DNA from: Chryseobacterium hagamense
GTDB taxonomy: Bacteria; Bacteroidota; Bacteroidia; Flavobacteriales; Weeksellaceae
Length of the DNA stretch: 64,000 nucleotides
Assembly: GCF_007991455.1 (NCBI RefSeq)
Contig: NZ_BJYJ01000021.1
Span: 1-64,000, forward strand
Reading direction: 5' to 3'
Shown: positions 51,596 through 61,013 of the stretch, piece by piece
Layout of the letters: the number at the start of each line of letters is the position of its first letter
Numbering within the stretch: the first letter of the stretch is position 1
Position numbers and translations under genes: made by a program
Notes under the pieces: generated by a model
Databases searched by the model: none
Seen by the model: the letters and a program-made list of their open reading frames with translations, nothing else
What the model was told of the DNA's origin: nothing

Positions 51596-51973
51596 ATGAA
51601 TTGTCCCTGCTGTTCCGGAAAAGCTTATGAAGACTGCTGCCGGCCCTACCACACCGGAGAGAAAGATGCGCCGAGCGCCGAAGCCCTGATGCGTTCAAGA
51701 TTCGCGGCATTTGCCATCCCGAATGGTGATTATCTGATGGAAACGACCCTTCCGAGTAAGAGAAAATACCACAATCGCAAAGATTTACAGGAATGGGGAG
51801 AAATCAATACCTGGACGAGACTGGAAATCGTGAATAAACCCAATGCCAGCAAGGTAGAATTCAAAGCATTTTATACGGATGAAAACGGCAATCCGCAAAT
51901 CCATCATGAATTATCCACCTTCAAAATGGTTCAGGACCGCTGGTTCTATGTGAGCGGATTTTTTTTAGGATAG
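51596..51973 (+). CDS. YchJ-family protein with SEC-C zinc motif
   Basis: The 125-residue product starts with MNCPCCSGKAYEDCCRPYHTG, a SEC-C-like zinc-binding motif, followed by the YchJ NTF2-like domain with ALMRSRFAAFAI, WTRLEIV and HHELSTFKMVQDRWFYVSG. Function unknown; it is widespread as a single-domain protein. Confidence 0.88.
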   Translation: MNCPCCSGKAYEDCCRPYHTGEKDAPSAEALMRSRFAAFAIPNGDYLMETTLPSKRKYHNRKDLQEWGEINTWTRLEIVNKPNASKVEFKAFYTDENGNPQIHHELSTFKMVQDRWFYVSGFFLG

Positions 51974-52411
51974 ACTTTTAATTCCCCCACAGATGGCACG
52001 GATTTATACGGATGAAAGTTCTTCATCTTAACACATAAGTCACAAAGAAAGATTTAAAATTTTACACGTATTTTTAGAACACATGAGATTAAAAATCAAG
52101 GATTTTTAAAAACTTCTGTGCGCTTTCCCCATCATCAGGTATTTAACCTTATTCTATAGCATGAATATCTTTTGTGGCTTTGTGGTAAAATTCCCCCACA
52201 GATGGCACGGAATTTCACAAATGAAGGCCTGGCTTTGGCTCCGCTCAGCCACCGGGTAGTATTTATACAATACCAAAAAAATCTTATTTTTTTTCTTCTG
52301 TGTTCTAAAATATGCACAAAGCCGAACAACAAATTCTTCTGAGACTTATATGTTAAAGCTTTTGTGGTTTTTATGGCTTTGTGGTAAAATTTTCACGCTT
52401 AATCTAAAAAA
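51974..52411. repeat. Intergenic region with two kinds of repeat
   Basis: About 440 bases without a gene. CCCCCACAGATGGCACGGA occurs at 51984-52002 and again at 52193-52211. A second word, GGCTTTGTGGTAAAATT, occurs at 52176-52192 and 52375-52391, so the two families alternate. Confidence 0.7.
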
Positions 52412-52434
52412 AATGTCCGGCAGAACCGGACATT
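52412..52434 (-). terminator. Terminator of the SlyD-like gene
   Basis: AATGTCCGG (52412-52420) pairs with CCGGACATT (52426-52434); on the minus strand it is followed by TTTTTTT. Confidence 0.88.
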
Positions 52435-52443
52435 GTATTTCAT

Positions 52444-52944
52444 TTAGTGAGCTTCGTTTCCGTCGATTCCGTGCGCATGGCCGTGAGACAGTTCTTCTTC
52501 CGTTGCAGGACGCGTATTCAGAATTTCTACCTGGAAATCCAATACTTTCCCTGCCATCGGATGGTTAAGGTCTGCGATGACCGCTTCCGGCGTAACTTCT
52601 ACCACAAATGCCTGGAAATTGTTCCCCTGGTTGTCCGATAGAGGCAAAATAGCTCCGACAGGAGGAACTCCGGATTCGTTGAACATGTCGATCGGCAGCT
52701 GGGCAATGGCATCCGGCTGTTTCTCACCGTAAGCTTCCTCAGGCTGAATGGTAAAAGCGGTTTTATCACCTGCTTTCATGCCATGGATATTCTGCTCAAA
52801 CTTTGGAATCATCATTCCCACACCGTACAGAAATGTAAGCGGATTTTCTGCTGTTGTTTCTTCTACAAGAACCTTACTTCCATCTTCTTCGATTGTGTGA
52901 AGTATGTAACTTACAGCTACAACATGATTGTTTTCGATTGTCAT
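52444..52944 (-). CDS. SlyD-like FKBP peptidyl-prolyl isomerase
   Basis: The ATG at 52944 (MTIENNHVVAVSYILH) gives 166 residues and is the natural family start. The FKBP part has PLTFLYGVGMMIPKFEQNIHGM and an inserted chaperone flap (AYGEKQPDAIAQLPIDMF...NLNHPMAGK-like VIADLNHPMAGKVLDF). The C-terminus has a His-rich end (SHGHAHG...EAH) that may bind metal, as in SlyD. Cytoplasmic folding helper. Confidence 0.9.
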   Translation of the reverse strand: MTIENNHVVAVSYILHTIEEDGSKVLVEETTAENPLTFLYGVGMMIPKFEQNIHGMKAGDKTAFTIQPEEAYGEKQPDAIAQLPIDMFNESGVPPVGAILPLSDNQGNNFQAFVVEVTPEAVIADLNHPMAGKVLDFQVEILNTRPATEEELSHGHAHGIDGNEAH

Positions 52945-52985
52945 ATTTTTTCTTTTTGTCGTGAATTTCCTCACGATTAACAGCA

Positions 52986-52993
52986 CAAAGATA
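52986..52993 (-). promoter_or_regulatory. -7 box of the SlyD-like gene
   Basis: CAAAGATA reads TATCTTTG on the minus strand, 42 bases before the ATG at 52944. Confidence 0.5.
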
Positions 52994-53054
52994 CTGTTTT
53001 TGAAATCATTGACCGAAGAAATAAAGGGTTAAAGCAGTCTTTGCAGTAATGTCC

Positions 53055-53306
53055 TTACTTTTGTTTTCCGGCTTCATTGCGCTTCTTTTCCCGGAGCATA
53101 AAAAGGTACAGGCTTTCCACTTTGGCCCTCGCCCAATCGGTTTTTCTCAGGAATTTCAGGGAGGAATTAATACTCGGGTTATCGGTAAAGCACCGGATAT
53201 TGATCTGCTCGCCGAGTTTTTCAAATCCGTCATAATAGGCTACCAGCTCTTCCAGAATGGCGTCCAGCCTTTTTCCGTGAAGGGGATCTTTCAATTGTTG
53301 TTCCAT
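53055..53306 (-). CDS. VF530-like DNA-binding protein (DUF2132)
   Basis: The 83-residue product matches the VF530/DUF2132 family: KDPLHGKRLDAILEELV, INIRCFTDNPSINSSLKFLRKTDWAR and KVESLYLFML. The family fold resembles DNA-binding domains, but the biological role is unknown. Length and order are complete. Confidence 0.85.
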   Translation of the reverse strand: MEQQLKDPLHGKRLDAILEELVAYYDGFEKLGEQINIRCFTDNPSINSSLKFLRKTDWARAKVESLYLFMLREKKRNEAGKQK

Positions 53307-53461
53307 AATTTTGTAAAGTTAAAAATTTCCTGATTAAAAATCCTGAAAGTTACCGGCACGCATATTTTATTATCTATCGTTGCTTCTGATGGTTAAAATT
53401 ATTGATCAGGAATCAGGTATTAAATCACTAACTTTTCATTTATCTTCTTTACATTTACCTT

Positions 53462-54673
53462 ATGAAAATTCTGCATACTGCCGACTGGCATCTGGGCAAA
53501 CGCCTGGACCGCTTTTCAAGACTGGAAGAACAGGTTTCGGTGATGGACGAAATTATTCAGGTTGCCGATGAACAAAACGCCGACCTAATTCTGATCGCCG
53601 GAGACCTTTTCGATAATTTCAATCCCGGGGTCGAAGCGGTGGAACTTTTTTATAAGACCCTGAAGCGGCTTTCCTTAAACGGGAAGCGTCCGGTAATTGC
53701 CATTTCCGGAAACCATGATTCGCCGAGCCTGATTGACGCGCCCGATCCTCTGGCCCGGGAGTGCGGTATCATCCTGATCGGCCATCCCAAAGCGGTTATC
53801 CACTGTTTTGAGCTGGAACATTTTAAAATTTCCAGATCTGCGGAAGGCTTTATAGAACTGGAACTGAAAAACCAGCCTCAGCCCGTAAGGATCCTCCATA
53901 CGCCTTATGCCAACGAAGTAAGGCTGAAACAGTACTTCGGTGAAAATAAGGAAGCTGAACTCAATAAAGTCCTGGCAGAGCACTGGGCAAAAAATGCGGA
54001 TAACTTCTGTGACGAAAACGGGATTAATCTGTTGATTACCCATTTGTACATGAATAAAAAGGGAGCACCCATCATGGAAGAGCCGGAAGGTGAAAAGCCT
54101 ATCAAAATAGGAAACGCAGACCTTGTTTTTTCGGATATTATCCCGGCGCAGATCCAGTATACGGCCCTGGGACATCTCCACCGTTTCCAGAACATCGGAA
54201 CGGAGGAAAAGCCGGTGGTTTACTCCTCTTCCCCCCTGTGCTACAGCTTCAGCGAAGCCGGACAGGCAAAATATGTTGTCCTTATCGACGCGGAACCCGG
54301 CAGGGCTGTTTCCTATGAAAGAATTGCCCTGAAAAACGGAAAATACCTGGAAAGAAAAAGCTTTGACTGTATCGAAAAAACCGTCGACTGGCTTACCCGA
54401 AACCAGGATACTTTTGTAGAACTTACCCTGGAAAGCGAAACTTTCCTGAAAGCGGATGAGAGGAAACGGCTGTACCAGTCGCACAGCGGAATTGTCCACC
54501 TGATCCCGAAAGTAAAAAGCCTTGAAACCGATGACAGCCATCCCGGTGAAATCAATCTCAGCCAGGATATGGAGACTTTATTTAAAAACTATTTTAAATC
54601 CAGAAACGGTGGGCAGGAAGCAAATGAGGAACTGATTCGGCTGTTTCATGAGATCACCTCTGTCCCGTCCTAG
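53462..54673 (+). CDS. sbcD: Exonuclease subunit SbcD
   Basis: The 403-residue nuclease subunit of SbcCD carries all Mre11-type phosphoesterase motifs: ILHTADWHLGKRLDRFSR, LILIAGDLFDNF, ISGNHDSPSL, LLITHLYM and TALGHLHRFQ. With SbcC it cleaves hairpins and blocked DNA ends. sbcC follows after 68 bases. Confidence 0.95.
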   Translation: MKILHTADWHLGKRLDRFSRLEEQVSVMDEIIQVADEQNADLILIAGDLFDNFNPGVEAVELFYKTLKRLSLNGKRPVIAISGNHDSPSLIDAPDPLARECGIILIGHPKAVIHCFELEHFKISRSAEGFIELELKNQPQPVRILHTPYANEVRLKQYFGENKEAELNKVLAEHWAKNADNFCDENGINLLITHLYMNKKGAPIMEEPEGEKPIKIGNADLVFSDIIPAQIQYTALGHLHRFQNIGTEEKPVVYSSSPLCYSFSEAGQAKYVVLIDAEPGRAVSYERIALKNGKYLERKSFDCIEKTVDWLTRNQDTFVELTLESETFLKADERKRLYQSHSGIVHLIPKVKSLETDDSHPGEINLSQDMETLFKNYFKSRNGGQEANEELIRLFHEITSVPS

Positions 54674-54741
54674 CTTTTTAAACATTATTTTAATCTCCTC
54701 CGGGAGCATTCAATGATCCTCTTTTATTTAAAATTCAGACA

Positions 54742-57700
54742 ATGATTCCAGTTCAGCTTACTTTAGAAGGGCTTTATTCCTACCGGGAACGCCAGAAAAT
54801 CGATTTTGAAAACTTAACGGAAGCCGGACTGTTCGGAATCTTCGGAGCGGTAGGCTCTGGAAAGTCGTCAATTCTCGAAGCCATTTCTTTTGCCCTGTAC
54901 GGTGAAACGGAACGGCTGAATGCCCGGGACCGGCGTACCTACAATATGATGAACCTGAAATCCAACCGGTCCTACATCGAATTCGATTTCATCAATTTTG
55001 AAAATAAAAAATTCCGTGCCACCAGGGAATTCAAGCGGAATTCCAAAAATTTCGAGGATGTAAAAACCCCGTCCGTTACTTTTTACAAATGGAAGAACGA
55101 CAACTGGATCCCGCTGGAACATTCCAACGCGGAACAGCTGATCGGCCTGAGCTACGCAAATTTCAAACGGACCATCATTATACCACAGGGACAGTTCAAA
55201 GAGTTTCTGGAACTGGGTGCCACAGACCGTACGAATATGATGAAAGAAATCTTCGGGCTCCAGCGTTTCGATTTGCAGAACAATGTTTCTGCCCTCCATC
55301 ATAAAAACCGGTCGGAACTCGATCACCTGGAAGGCCGCCTGAAAGGTTTTGAGGAAGTAAGCGAAGACCGGATCGCTTTTCAGAAAGAAAACCTGAAAAA
55401 TGAACAGGAAAATTTTGAACAGAGACGCCAGGCTTTTAAAGAAACGGAAGAAAAATATGGCCGGTTAAAAAACCTGAAAGCAGATTTTGAAATGTTCCGT
55501 CAGAAAAAGTTCGATTTTGAAAAACTCATCTTACAGAAAGATGAAATCGATATCCTGGAAACCAAAACAGAGCTGTTCGACCGGGTTTCCAGAGCTTTTA
55601 CGCCTCTGCTGGCTGAAAAGGATAAGCTGAAAAAAGAAATTTCGGAACAGCAAAGCCTTAAAAAACAGCAGCTTAAAACATGGCAGGAAACCGAAATCCG
55701 TTATCAGCAGGTAAAAGATAAACTTTTGGTGCTTCAGCCGCAATATGAAGCGCTTCCTCAATCGAGAATCCGGGAAAATGACCTGCTGCTGATCCTGCAG
55801 ATGCTTAAATTTTCGGAAGAAATCCAGACACTAAAATCAAGAACAAAGAAAGGTGATGATGAAGTACAGAAGGTGGAAGCCCGCCAGAAGCTGATCCGGC
55901 AGAATATCGAAACGCTCCGGAAAGAATCCGAAGCTTTAAAATCCCGTAAATTGGATTCCAATGTCTTGTTGCTGGCCGGCAACTGGTTCCTGGAGAGAAA
56001 GAAATCAGAGGAAAGCCTGCAAAAGCAGACTGAAAAGGCAGAAGCTAAAAAGTCAGAAATCAAAAAGGTTTCCGATGAGCTGAAATCCTTTAACTTCAAT
56101 ACCGCAACTTTTAAAAATGATTTCCAAAATGAGCATGAAGCTTTAGAAAACCGGAAGAAATCCCTTTCCGAAAGGCGCAGCCAGCTCGAAGTGCAGCAGA
56201 AACTGGCCCATTTTGCAAGTGCATTGCATGACGGCGAATCCTGTCCGCTCTGTGGCGCTCTGGAACATCCGCATATTGTGGAATTCAATGATGTAAATGC
56301 AGAGCTTGGAGAGATCCAAAAAGAAATCCTGGATATTACCACCCGACAGGAAAACGGGCAGAAACAATTGGCGGAACTTGAGAAAATTCTTGACCGGAAG
56401 AAAATTTTTGAAGAACAGCTGAAAGCGGAAGAAGAAAGCGTAAGACAGATTCGGATCGCGCTTGATGAACATCTGAAAAACTTCATCTGGACAACATTTG
56501 ATGCGGAAAACCCTCAAGCATTTGAAGAGAAAAGACAGGAATCTTTCGCCATCGAAAAGAAGATGGAGGCGCTGAACGGGCAGCTTGCTTCCGAACAGAA
56601 AAACCTGGAAAAAGAAAGGACCCATCTGGACCAGTACAGTAAGGCTCTGGAAAAATTCAGGATTGATGAAGCGAAAAAAGAAGAACAGATTTTAACCAAC
56701 GAAGCCAATCTGAAAATGCTTCAGTGGGCAGATTACCGGGATCAGGAAATCGCCGGTGCTGAAGAAACCCATGCCCGCCTTTCAAAATCAAATCTTGAAA
56801 TGGAACAGCTTTACCTGCAACTGGCCTCGGAAGAAAAAGAGATTTCCCCCGCATTAGCCCGGCAAAAAACGATGGCTGATGAATCGGGAAAAAGAATTTC
56901 CGCTTTGGAAAAGGAAATTTCCGCTAATGAATACCTGATCGAAAAAGCACTGTCAGAACATCGGTTTGAGAAGATTGAAGAGATTCAACAAATTCTCTTG
57001 CAGAAAATCGATGTTCAGGAAACAAGGGCGGTGATCCAGCAGTTCAGGATCCGGTTTGAAACCCTGAAAAACAGCATTTCGGAACTTGAACAAAAGCTGA
57101 AAGATTCCGCCTTCAACCCAGAGGAATTCTCAGCAGCTGAAGATCAGTTCAAGATCAAGGAACAGGAATTAAAAACAGCCAATGATGCGGTGGTGAAAAC
57201 CCTTGCGGAAATCGAGCGGCTGGAAAAGGAATTCAGGAAAAAAGAAAACCTCCTGAAGGACCTGGCGCAGCTTCAGAAACGTGCGGATAACCTGAAGGTG
57301 ATGGCCAGCCTTTTTAAAGGGGCCGGATTCGTACAGTACGTATCTTCCATTTACCTCCGCCAGCTCTGCGACCATGCCAACATCCGTTTCCACCGGATGA
57401 CCCGCAACCAGCTCAGCCTGCAGCTGAATGAGGCCAACGATTTCGAGATTGTGGATTACCTGAACGAAGGCCGGAGCCGGAGCGTAAAAACATTGTCCGG
57501 AGGCCAGGCGTTCCAGGTTTCCTTAAGCCTCGCGCTGGCCCTGGCGGAAAGCGTACAGAGCAATGCGAGTGCTGAGAAAAATTTCTTTTTCATCGATGAA
57601 GGCTTCGGGACCCAGGATTCGGAATCGGTCAATATCGTTTTTGAAACCCTGATGAATCTCCGGAAAGAAAACCGGATCGTCGGCATCATCTCCCATGTGG

Positions 57701-57780
57701 AAGAACTGAAAGAAAAAATCCCGGTGGCTCTTAACATCACGAAGGATGAGGAACACGGAAGTTTAATTGAAGTCATTTAA
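54742..57780 (+). CDS. sbcC: Exonuclease subunit SbcC
   Basis: The 1012-residue ATPase subunit has the N-terminal Walker A (GAVGSGKSSILEAI, around residue 33-46), two long coiled-coil arms and the zinc hook CPLCG (Cys501). The C-terminal ABC signature VKTLSGGQAF and Walker B FFFIDEGFGTQDSE follow. The length is normal for Rad50-like SbcC. It forms the SbcCD DNA-end processing complex with the upstream gene. Confidence 0.95.
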   Translation: MIPVQLTLEGLYSYRERQKIDFENLTEAGLFGIFGAVGSGKSSILEAISFALYGETERLNARDRRTYNMMNLKSNRSYIEFDFINFENKKFRATREFKRNSKNFEDVKTPSVTFYKWKNDNWIPLEHSNAEQLIGLSYANFKRTIIIPQGQFKEFLELGATDRTNMMKEIFGLQRFDLQNNVSALHHKNRSELDHLEGRLKGFEEVSEDRIAFQKENLKNEQENFEQRRQAFKETEEKYGRLKNLKADFEMFRQKKFDFEKLILQKDEIDILETKTELFDRVSRAFTPLLAEKDKLKKEISEQQSLKKQQLKTWQETEIRYQQVKDKLLVLQPQYEALPQSRIRENDLLLILQMLKFSEEIQTLKSRTKKGDDEVQKVEARQKLIRQNIETLRKESEALKSRKLDSNVLLLAGNWFLERKKSEESLQKQTEKAEAKKSEIKKVSDELKSFNFNTATFKNDFQNEHEALENRKKSLSERRSQLEVQQKLAHFASALHDGESCPLCGALEHPHIVEFNDVNAELGEIQKEILDITTRQENGQKQLAELEKILDRKKIFEEQLKAEEESVRQIRIALDEHLKNFIWTTFDAENPQAFEEKRQESFAIEKKMEALNGQLASEQKNLEKERTHLDQYSKALEKFRIDEAKKEEQILTNEANLKMLQWADYRDQEIAGAEETHARLSKSNLEMEQLYLQLASEEKEISPALARQKTMADESGKRISALEKEISANEYLIEKALSEHRFEKIEEIQQILLQKIDVQETRAVIQQFRIRFETLKNSISELEQKLKDSAFNPEEFSAAEDQFKIKEQELKTANDAVVKTLAEIERLEKEFRKKENLLKDLAQLQKRADNLKVMASLFKGAGFVQYVSSIYLRQLCDHANIRFHRMTRNQLSLQLNEANDFEIVDYLNEGRSRSVKTLSGGQAFQVSLSLALALAESVQSNASAEKNFFFIDEGFGTQDSESVNIVFETLMNLRKENRIVGIISHVEELKEKIPVALNITKDEEHGSLIEVI

Positions 57781-57787
57781 CCGAGCT

Positions 57788-58234
57788 ATGAAAAATTCAT
57801 CGATTATCCTAAAACCCGGAAAAGGCAAAAGCATTTTATTTTCTGTTATGAGTACCATTTTTATCATCATTGGAATTTCAATGACGGATAATAATAGATT
57901 GTCTTCCGTTTTTATCATTTTTTTCTTTGGATTGTGCCTGCTCACTTTTATTGTAAACCTGATGCCTGGTGCTTCGTATCTTAAAATTGACGATCAGGGT
58001 ATAGCAATGAAGAACCTTTTCAGGTCAACATTTATCCCGTGGCGTTCCGTCAGCGGTTTCAGGACCAAAAACTTTTTCCTCAACACGATGGTTGTTTTCG
58101 ATCTCAATCAGGATCTTCCGGAAACTTCCGGGATGAAGGTAAAGACAGGCGCATTTCCTGATACGTACGGAATGTCCGGCAAAAAACTGGCGGCGTTGCT
58201 GAATGAGCAGAAAGAAAGGTTTGACCGTGTTTAA
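57788..58234 (+). CDS. STM3941-like small membrane protein
   Basis: The ATG at 57788 gives 148 residues; an upstream frame overlapping sbcC is unlikely. Two membrane helices (about residues 15-32 and 41-60) are followed by a PH-like domain with YLKIDDQGIAMKNLFRSTFIPWRSVSGF and a C-terminal TYGMSGKKLAALLNEQKERF. This pattern fits the STM3941 family. Function unknown. It starts 7 bases after sbcC. Confidence 0.75.
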   Translation: MKNSSIILKPGKGKSILFSVMSTIFIIIGISMTDNNRLSSVFIIFFFGLCLLTFIVNLMPGASYLKIDDQGIAMKNLFRSTFIPWRSVSGFRTKNFFLNTMVVFDLNQDLPETSGMKVKTGAFPDTYGMSGKKLAALLNEQKERFDRV

Positions 58235-58269
58235 GAATAACGTAAACCCCAATCAGAAATCAGGAAATG

Positions 58270-58300
58270 AGCCGGAAGCTGGATGCCGGAAGTTTCCCAA
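58270..58300 (+). repeat. Dispersed GGAAG-rich repeat, copy D (short)
   Basis: A shorter copy, GCCGGAAGCTGGATGCCGGA followed by AGTTTCCC, lies between convergent genes. Confidence 0.55.
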
Positions 58301-58336
58301 TAAAAGTAAAATTACAACCGAATTCACTTTAAAAAA

Positions 58337-58363
58337 AATCTCCGCCGGGTTTCAGCGGAGATT
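58337..58363 (-). terminator. Terminator of the LLM monooxygenase gene
   Basis: AATCTCCGC (58337-58345) pairs with GCGGAGATT (58355-58363); on the minus strand it is followed by a run of T. Confidence 0.88.
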
Positions 58364-58368
58364 CTGAT

Positions 58369-59394
58369 TTATAGATTCTGTATTGAAGGTTTTACTTCGT
58401 TACCGAAGAGTTCAATGGATTTCATCATGAGGTCATGTGCCGGATCCCCGACATCCATGTGCCCGATAAACCGGGTGATGCCGAAGATCTCTTTCATATA
58501 AGCGATTTTGTCGGCTACTTCTTTCGGACTTCCGATGAACAGTGCCCCGTCTTTGCTTCTTCCGCCTTCATACTGCATTTTCGAGAAGGGTGCCCACCCT
58601 CTGGAAGAACCGATCCGGTCCATCTGTGCCTTATAGGTGTGGAAATACCCGTCGATCACGGCAGGATCATCGCTGACGAACGTATGTGAGTGGATCGCGA
58701 TCTGCATTTGGGAGACATCGTGGCCCGCTTTCTTGTATTCCTGCTTGTAAAACTCGATCAGGTTCCTGAACTGTACCGGCATCCCTCCGATGATCGCTAC
58801 CACCAAAGGCATTCCCAGCTCGGCAGCCTGAAGCACCGACTGCGGGGTTCCGCCCACCGCTCTCCAGATCGGCAGTCTTCCTTCATTTTTTGCCCTCGGG
58901 TAAACGGTCTGGCCCTGCATCGGCGCCCGGAGCTTCCCTTTCCAGGTAACGTTTTCTTCTGCATTTATTTTGAGTAATAAGTCTAATTTTTCATTAAAGA
59001 GCTCCTCGTAATCATTCAATGAGTATCCGTACAGCGGGAAAGACTCGATAAAGCTACCTCGGCCTACATAGATTTCAGCACGCCCGTCGGAGATGAGATC
59101 CAACGTTGCAAAATCTTCATAAACTTTCACCGGCTCGGAAGAACTCAGTACCGTAACGCCGCTGGCCAGCCTGATGTTTTTAGTGATGCCTGCCGCAGCC
59201 GCCAGTACGATCTCCGGTGATGAAACCGCATAATCCGGACGGTGATGCTCGCCCATGGCAAAAACATCGATCCCCACTTCATCCATGAGTTTTACCTGCT
59301 CAAGGATTTCACGGATTTTAATGCCTGCATCCCTATATTTTCCGGTGGTCCGGTCGAACGACAGATCGCCGAACATTCCTATTCCTAATTCCAT
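58369..59394 (-). CDS. Luciferase-like (LLM) flavin-dependent monooxygenase
   Basis: The ATG at 59394 (MELGIGMFGDLSFDR) gives a 341-residue product. It has the bacterial luciferase-like fold with VGIDVFAMGEHHRPDYAVSSPEIVLAAAA, SGVTVLSSSEPVKVYEDFATLDLIS and RAEIYVGRGSFIESFPL. These enzymes use reduced FMN and oxygen on various substrates; this one cannot be set. It has its own promoter and terminator. Confidence 0.88.
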   Translation of the reverse strand: MELGIGMFGDLSFDRTTGKYRDAGIKIREILEQVKLMDEVGIDVFAMGEHHRPDYAVSSPEIVLAAAAGITKNIRLASGVTVLSSSEPVKVYEDFATLDLISDGRAEIYVGRGSFIESFPLYGYSLNDYEELFNEKLDLLLKINAEENVTWKGKLRAPMQGQTVYPRAKNEGRLPIWRAVGGTPQSVLQAAELGMPLVVAIIGGMPVQFRNLIEFYKQEYKKAGHDVSQMQIAIHSHTFVSDDPAVIDGYFHTYKAQMDRIGSSRGWAPFSKMQYEGGRSKDGALFIGSPKEVADKIAYMKEIFGITRFIGHMDVGDPAHDLMMKSIELFGNEVKPSIQNL

Positions 59395-59412
59395 ATTGTT
59401 GATTTTATAGTA

Positions 59413-59420
59413 CAAAGGTA
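59413..59420 (-). promoter_or_regulatory. -7 box of the LLM monooxygenase gene
   Basis: CAAAGGTA reads TACCTTTG on the minus strand, 19 bases before the start. Confidence 0.55.
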
Positions 59421-59931
59421 CGGCAACGAAACATCAGAAGCATTGATGTTTGTTAAGAACGGAAGGCGGAAATATTCAGAATCCCGGAAGAGGGACGCCG
59501 GATGGCGGAAGTTTTCCCAGCCAATATCATAATCAACGATCGTGCTTAATCTTTGTATTTTTGTTATGGTTCAATTTGGCTAAAGCCGATACTGATAATT
59601 GTCAGATAAATAAGGTGAAGCCCATCTCTATTGATATACGCGCTCTCCTATATATTGAACTCAATTTAAATATTCGAATGCATGTTACAATTGATCAGCT
59701 TTTTAATTTGCCCCGTAAGAGCAATATCTGTGTAGTAAATCACCAGCATTCTGCAATACCGGAACTCCGGAAGATTTTTATCTTTTGTGATATTCTTACA
59801 GTCAGAAATCATTAGAATTAATCCATCGGCTATTTTGTTTATGGGTCATAATATGATCTGGGTCAGGAAGGTAACCGAGGTTGGAAATTTCTCTCATGCG
59901 ATAATCGACTCATTCAAATGATTGTCTCACA
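59421..59931. other. Intergenic space with repeat
   Basis: About 510 bases without a supported gene. An open frame at 59450-59815 crosses the repeat at 59483-59520 and has no recognisable content, so it is not called. Confidence 0.5.
59483..59520 (+). repeat. Dispersed GGAAG-rich repeat, copy E
   Basis: The copy reads CCCGGAAGAGGGACGCCGGA, then TGGCGGAAGTTTTCCCAG, close to copy A with GGAAG words at the same places. Confidence 0.6.
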
Positions 59932-60999
59932 TTATTTAAACTTTAAAAACTGTTTTTCAAAGAAATGATAGGACAGTACGGAAAGGAATACGGAAGAAAT
60001 GAAGGACAGCAAAGTGACTGTTATCCAATCCAGTTCCATGTAAATTCCGATTTTAGAGAACAGCATGATGCAGATGGTATGGAATAAATACAGTCCGTAG
60101 GTGTATTTCCCGAGCCATGCGAGGATGCTGTTATCGGAAATCCTGAACGCATTTTTTTGGCTTAAGGCCGATAGGATCAGTGCGGAAAACAAAATACTGA
60201 ATATCAGCGAAGATAATCTCGGATCGGGAATTAAATCTGTATTGGCAATGACTACGATGGCGATGAGCACCAGTACGGCATACGTGTATTTATAAACAGA
60301 CGGAATACGGCCCAGCTTTTCGATCAGGTTATTTTTAAAAACAAAGAGGTAAGCCGGAAGAGCCCCGAAAGCAAAATAATGGATGTTGGTAAAAAGATCT
60401 GCCGTGCTAATACCGTACTTTTCATAGACCGTCTGCATGAGGAATGAGAATAGAATACAGCCCGCCAGCAGCGTGGGGATATTCTTCAGAGAAATAAAAT
60501 AAAAAACCAGACCCCAGAGGATGTAGAAATGTTCTTCAATACAAAGCGACCAGATCACCGTGAGCGGTGAAACGTTCGGGAGCTGGTGTTCGAACATGCC
60601 TTTATAATTTTCAAGAAAGGTAAGCGTCAGGAACCAATCGGGACGATAGCCTTTATCGGAATACGAAAGGTTCAGGAAATCCAGGATCCAGGGGGTAACC
60701 ATGGCAAAAAGGACCATGGCATAGTACAATGGCCATATTCTTAATATCCTCCTTTTAAAAAACTTTTTCAAAGGAATCTTCCCCTGATGGTTGATTTTCT
60801 CAAGAATCAGAATGTAGGTAATGAGAAAGCCGCTGAGGACAAAGAAAAAAGAAACACCAATCCCCCCTTCCGCAGAGAAACAGTGTAACCAACTGTTCCG
60901 GGGAACGGGGGAATGGTGCAGGAAAACCAATAAAAAAGACAGGAACCTCAACGAATCGAACGTATGAAAGTGTACCCTGTCTGTTTTTATGAAACTCAT
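59932..60999 (-). CDS. Acyltransferase-3 family membrane protein
   Basis: The 355-residue protein has about ten membrane segments and the acyltransferase 3 pattern: DSLRFLSFLLVFLHHSP (catalytic His), GGIGVSFFFVLSGFLITYIL, FFKRRILRIWPLYY and VIWSLCIEEHFYILWGL. Such enzymes add acetyl or other acyl groups to surface sugars such as O-antigen. It starts 14 bases after the S9 peptidase stop, so the two may be co-transcribed, though no functional link is known. Confidence 0.88.
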   Translation of the reverse strand: MSFIKTDRVHFHTFDSLRFLSFLLVFLHHSPVPRNSWLHCFSAEGGIGVSFFFVLSGFLITYILILEKINHQGKIPLKKFFKRRILRIWPLYYAMVLFAMVTPWILDFLNLSYSDKGYRPDWFLTLTFLENYKGMFEHQLPNVSPLTVIWSLCIEEHFYILWGLVFYFISLKNIPTLLAGCILFSFLMQTVYEKYGISTADLFTNIHYFAFGALPAYLFVFKNNLIEKLGRIPSVYKYTYAVLVLIAIVVIANTDLIPDPRLSSLIFSILFSALILSALSQKNAFRISDNSILAWLGKYTYGLYLFHTICIMLFSKIGIYMELDWITVTLLSFISSVFLSVLSYHFFEKQFLKFK

Positions 61000-61013
61000 T
61001 TATTTTTCAGGGA

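Noticed and set aside
53675..54541. Long open frame opposite sbcD
   Set aside because: It is the antisense shadow of a clear sbcD gene and shows no domain or signal.
59450..59815. Possible 121-residue gene
   Set aside because: It overlaps a dispersed repeat, has no recognised domain and an unconvincing composition.
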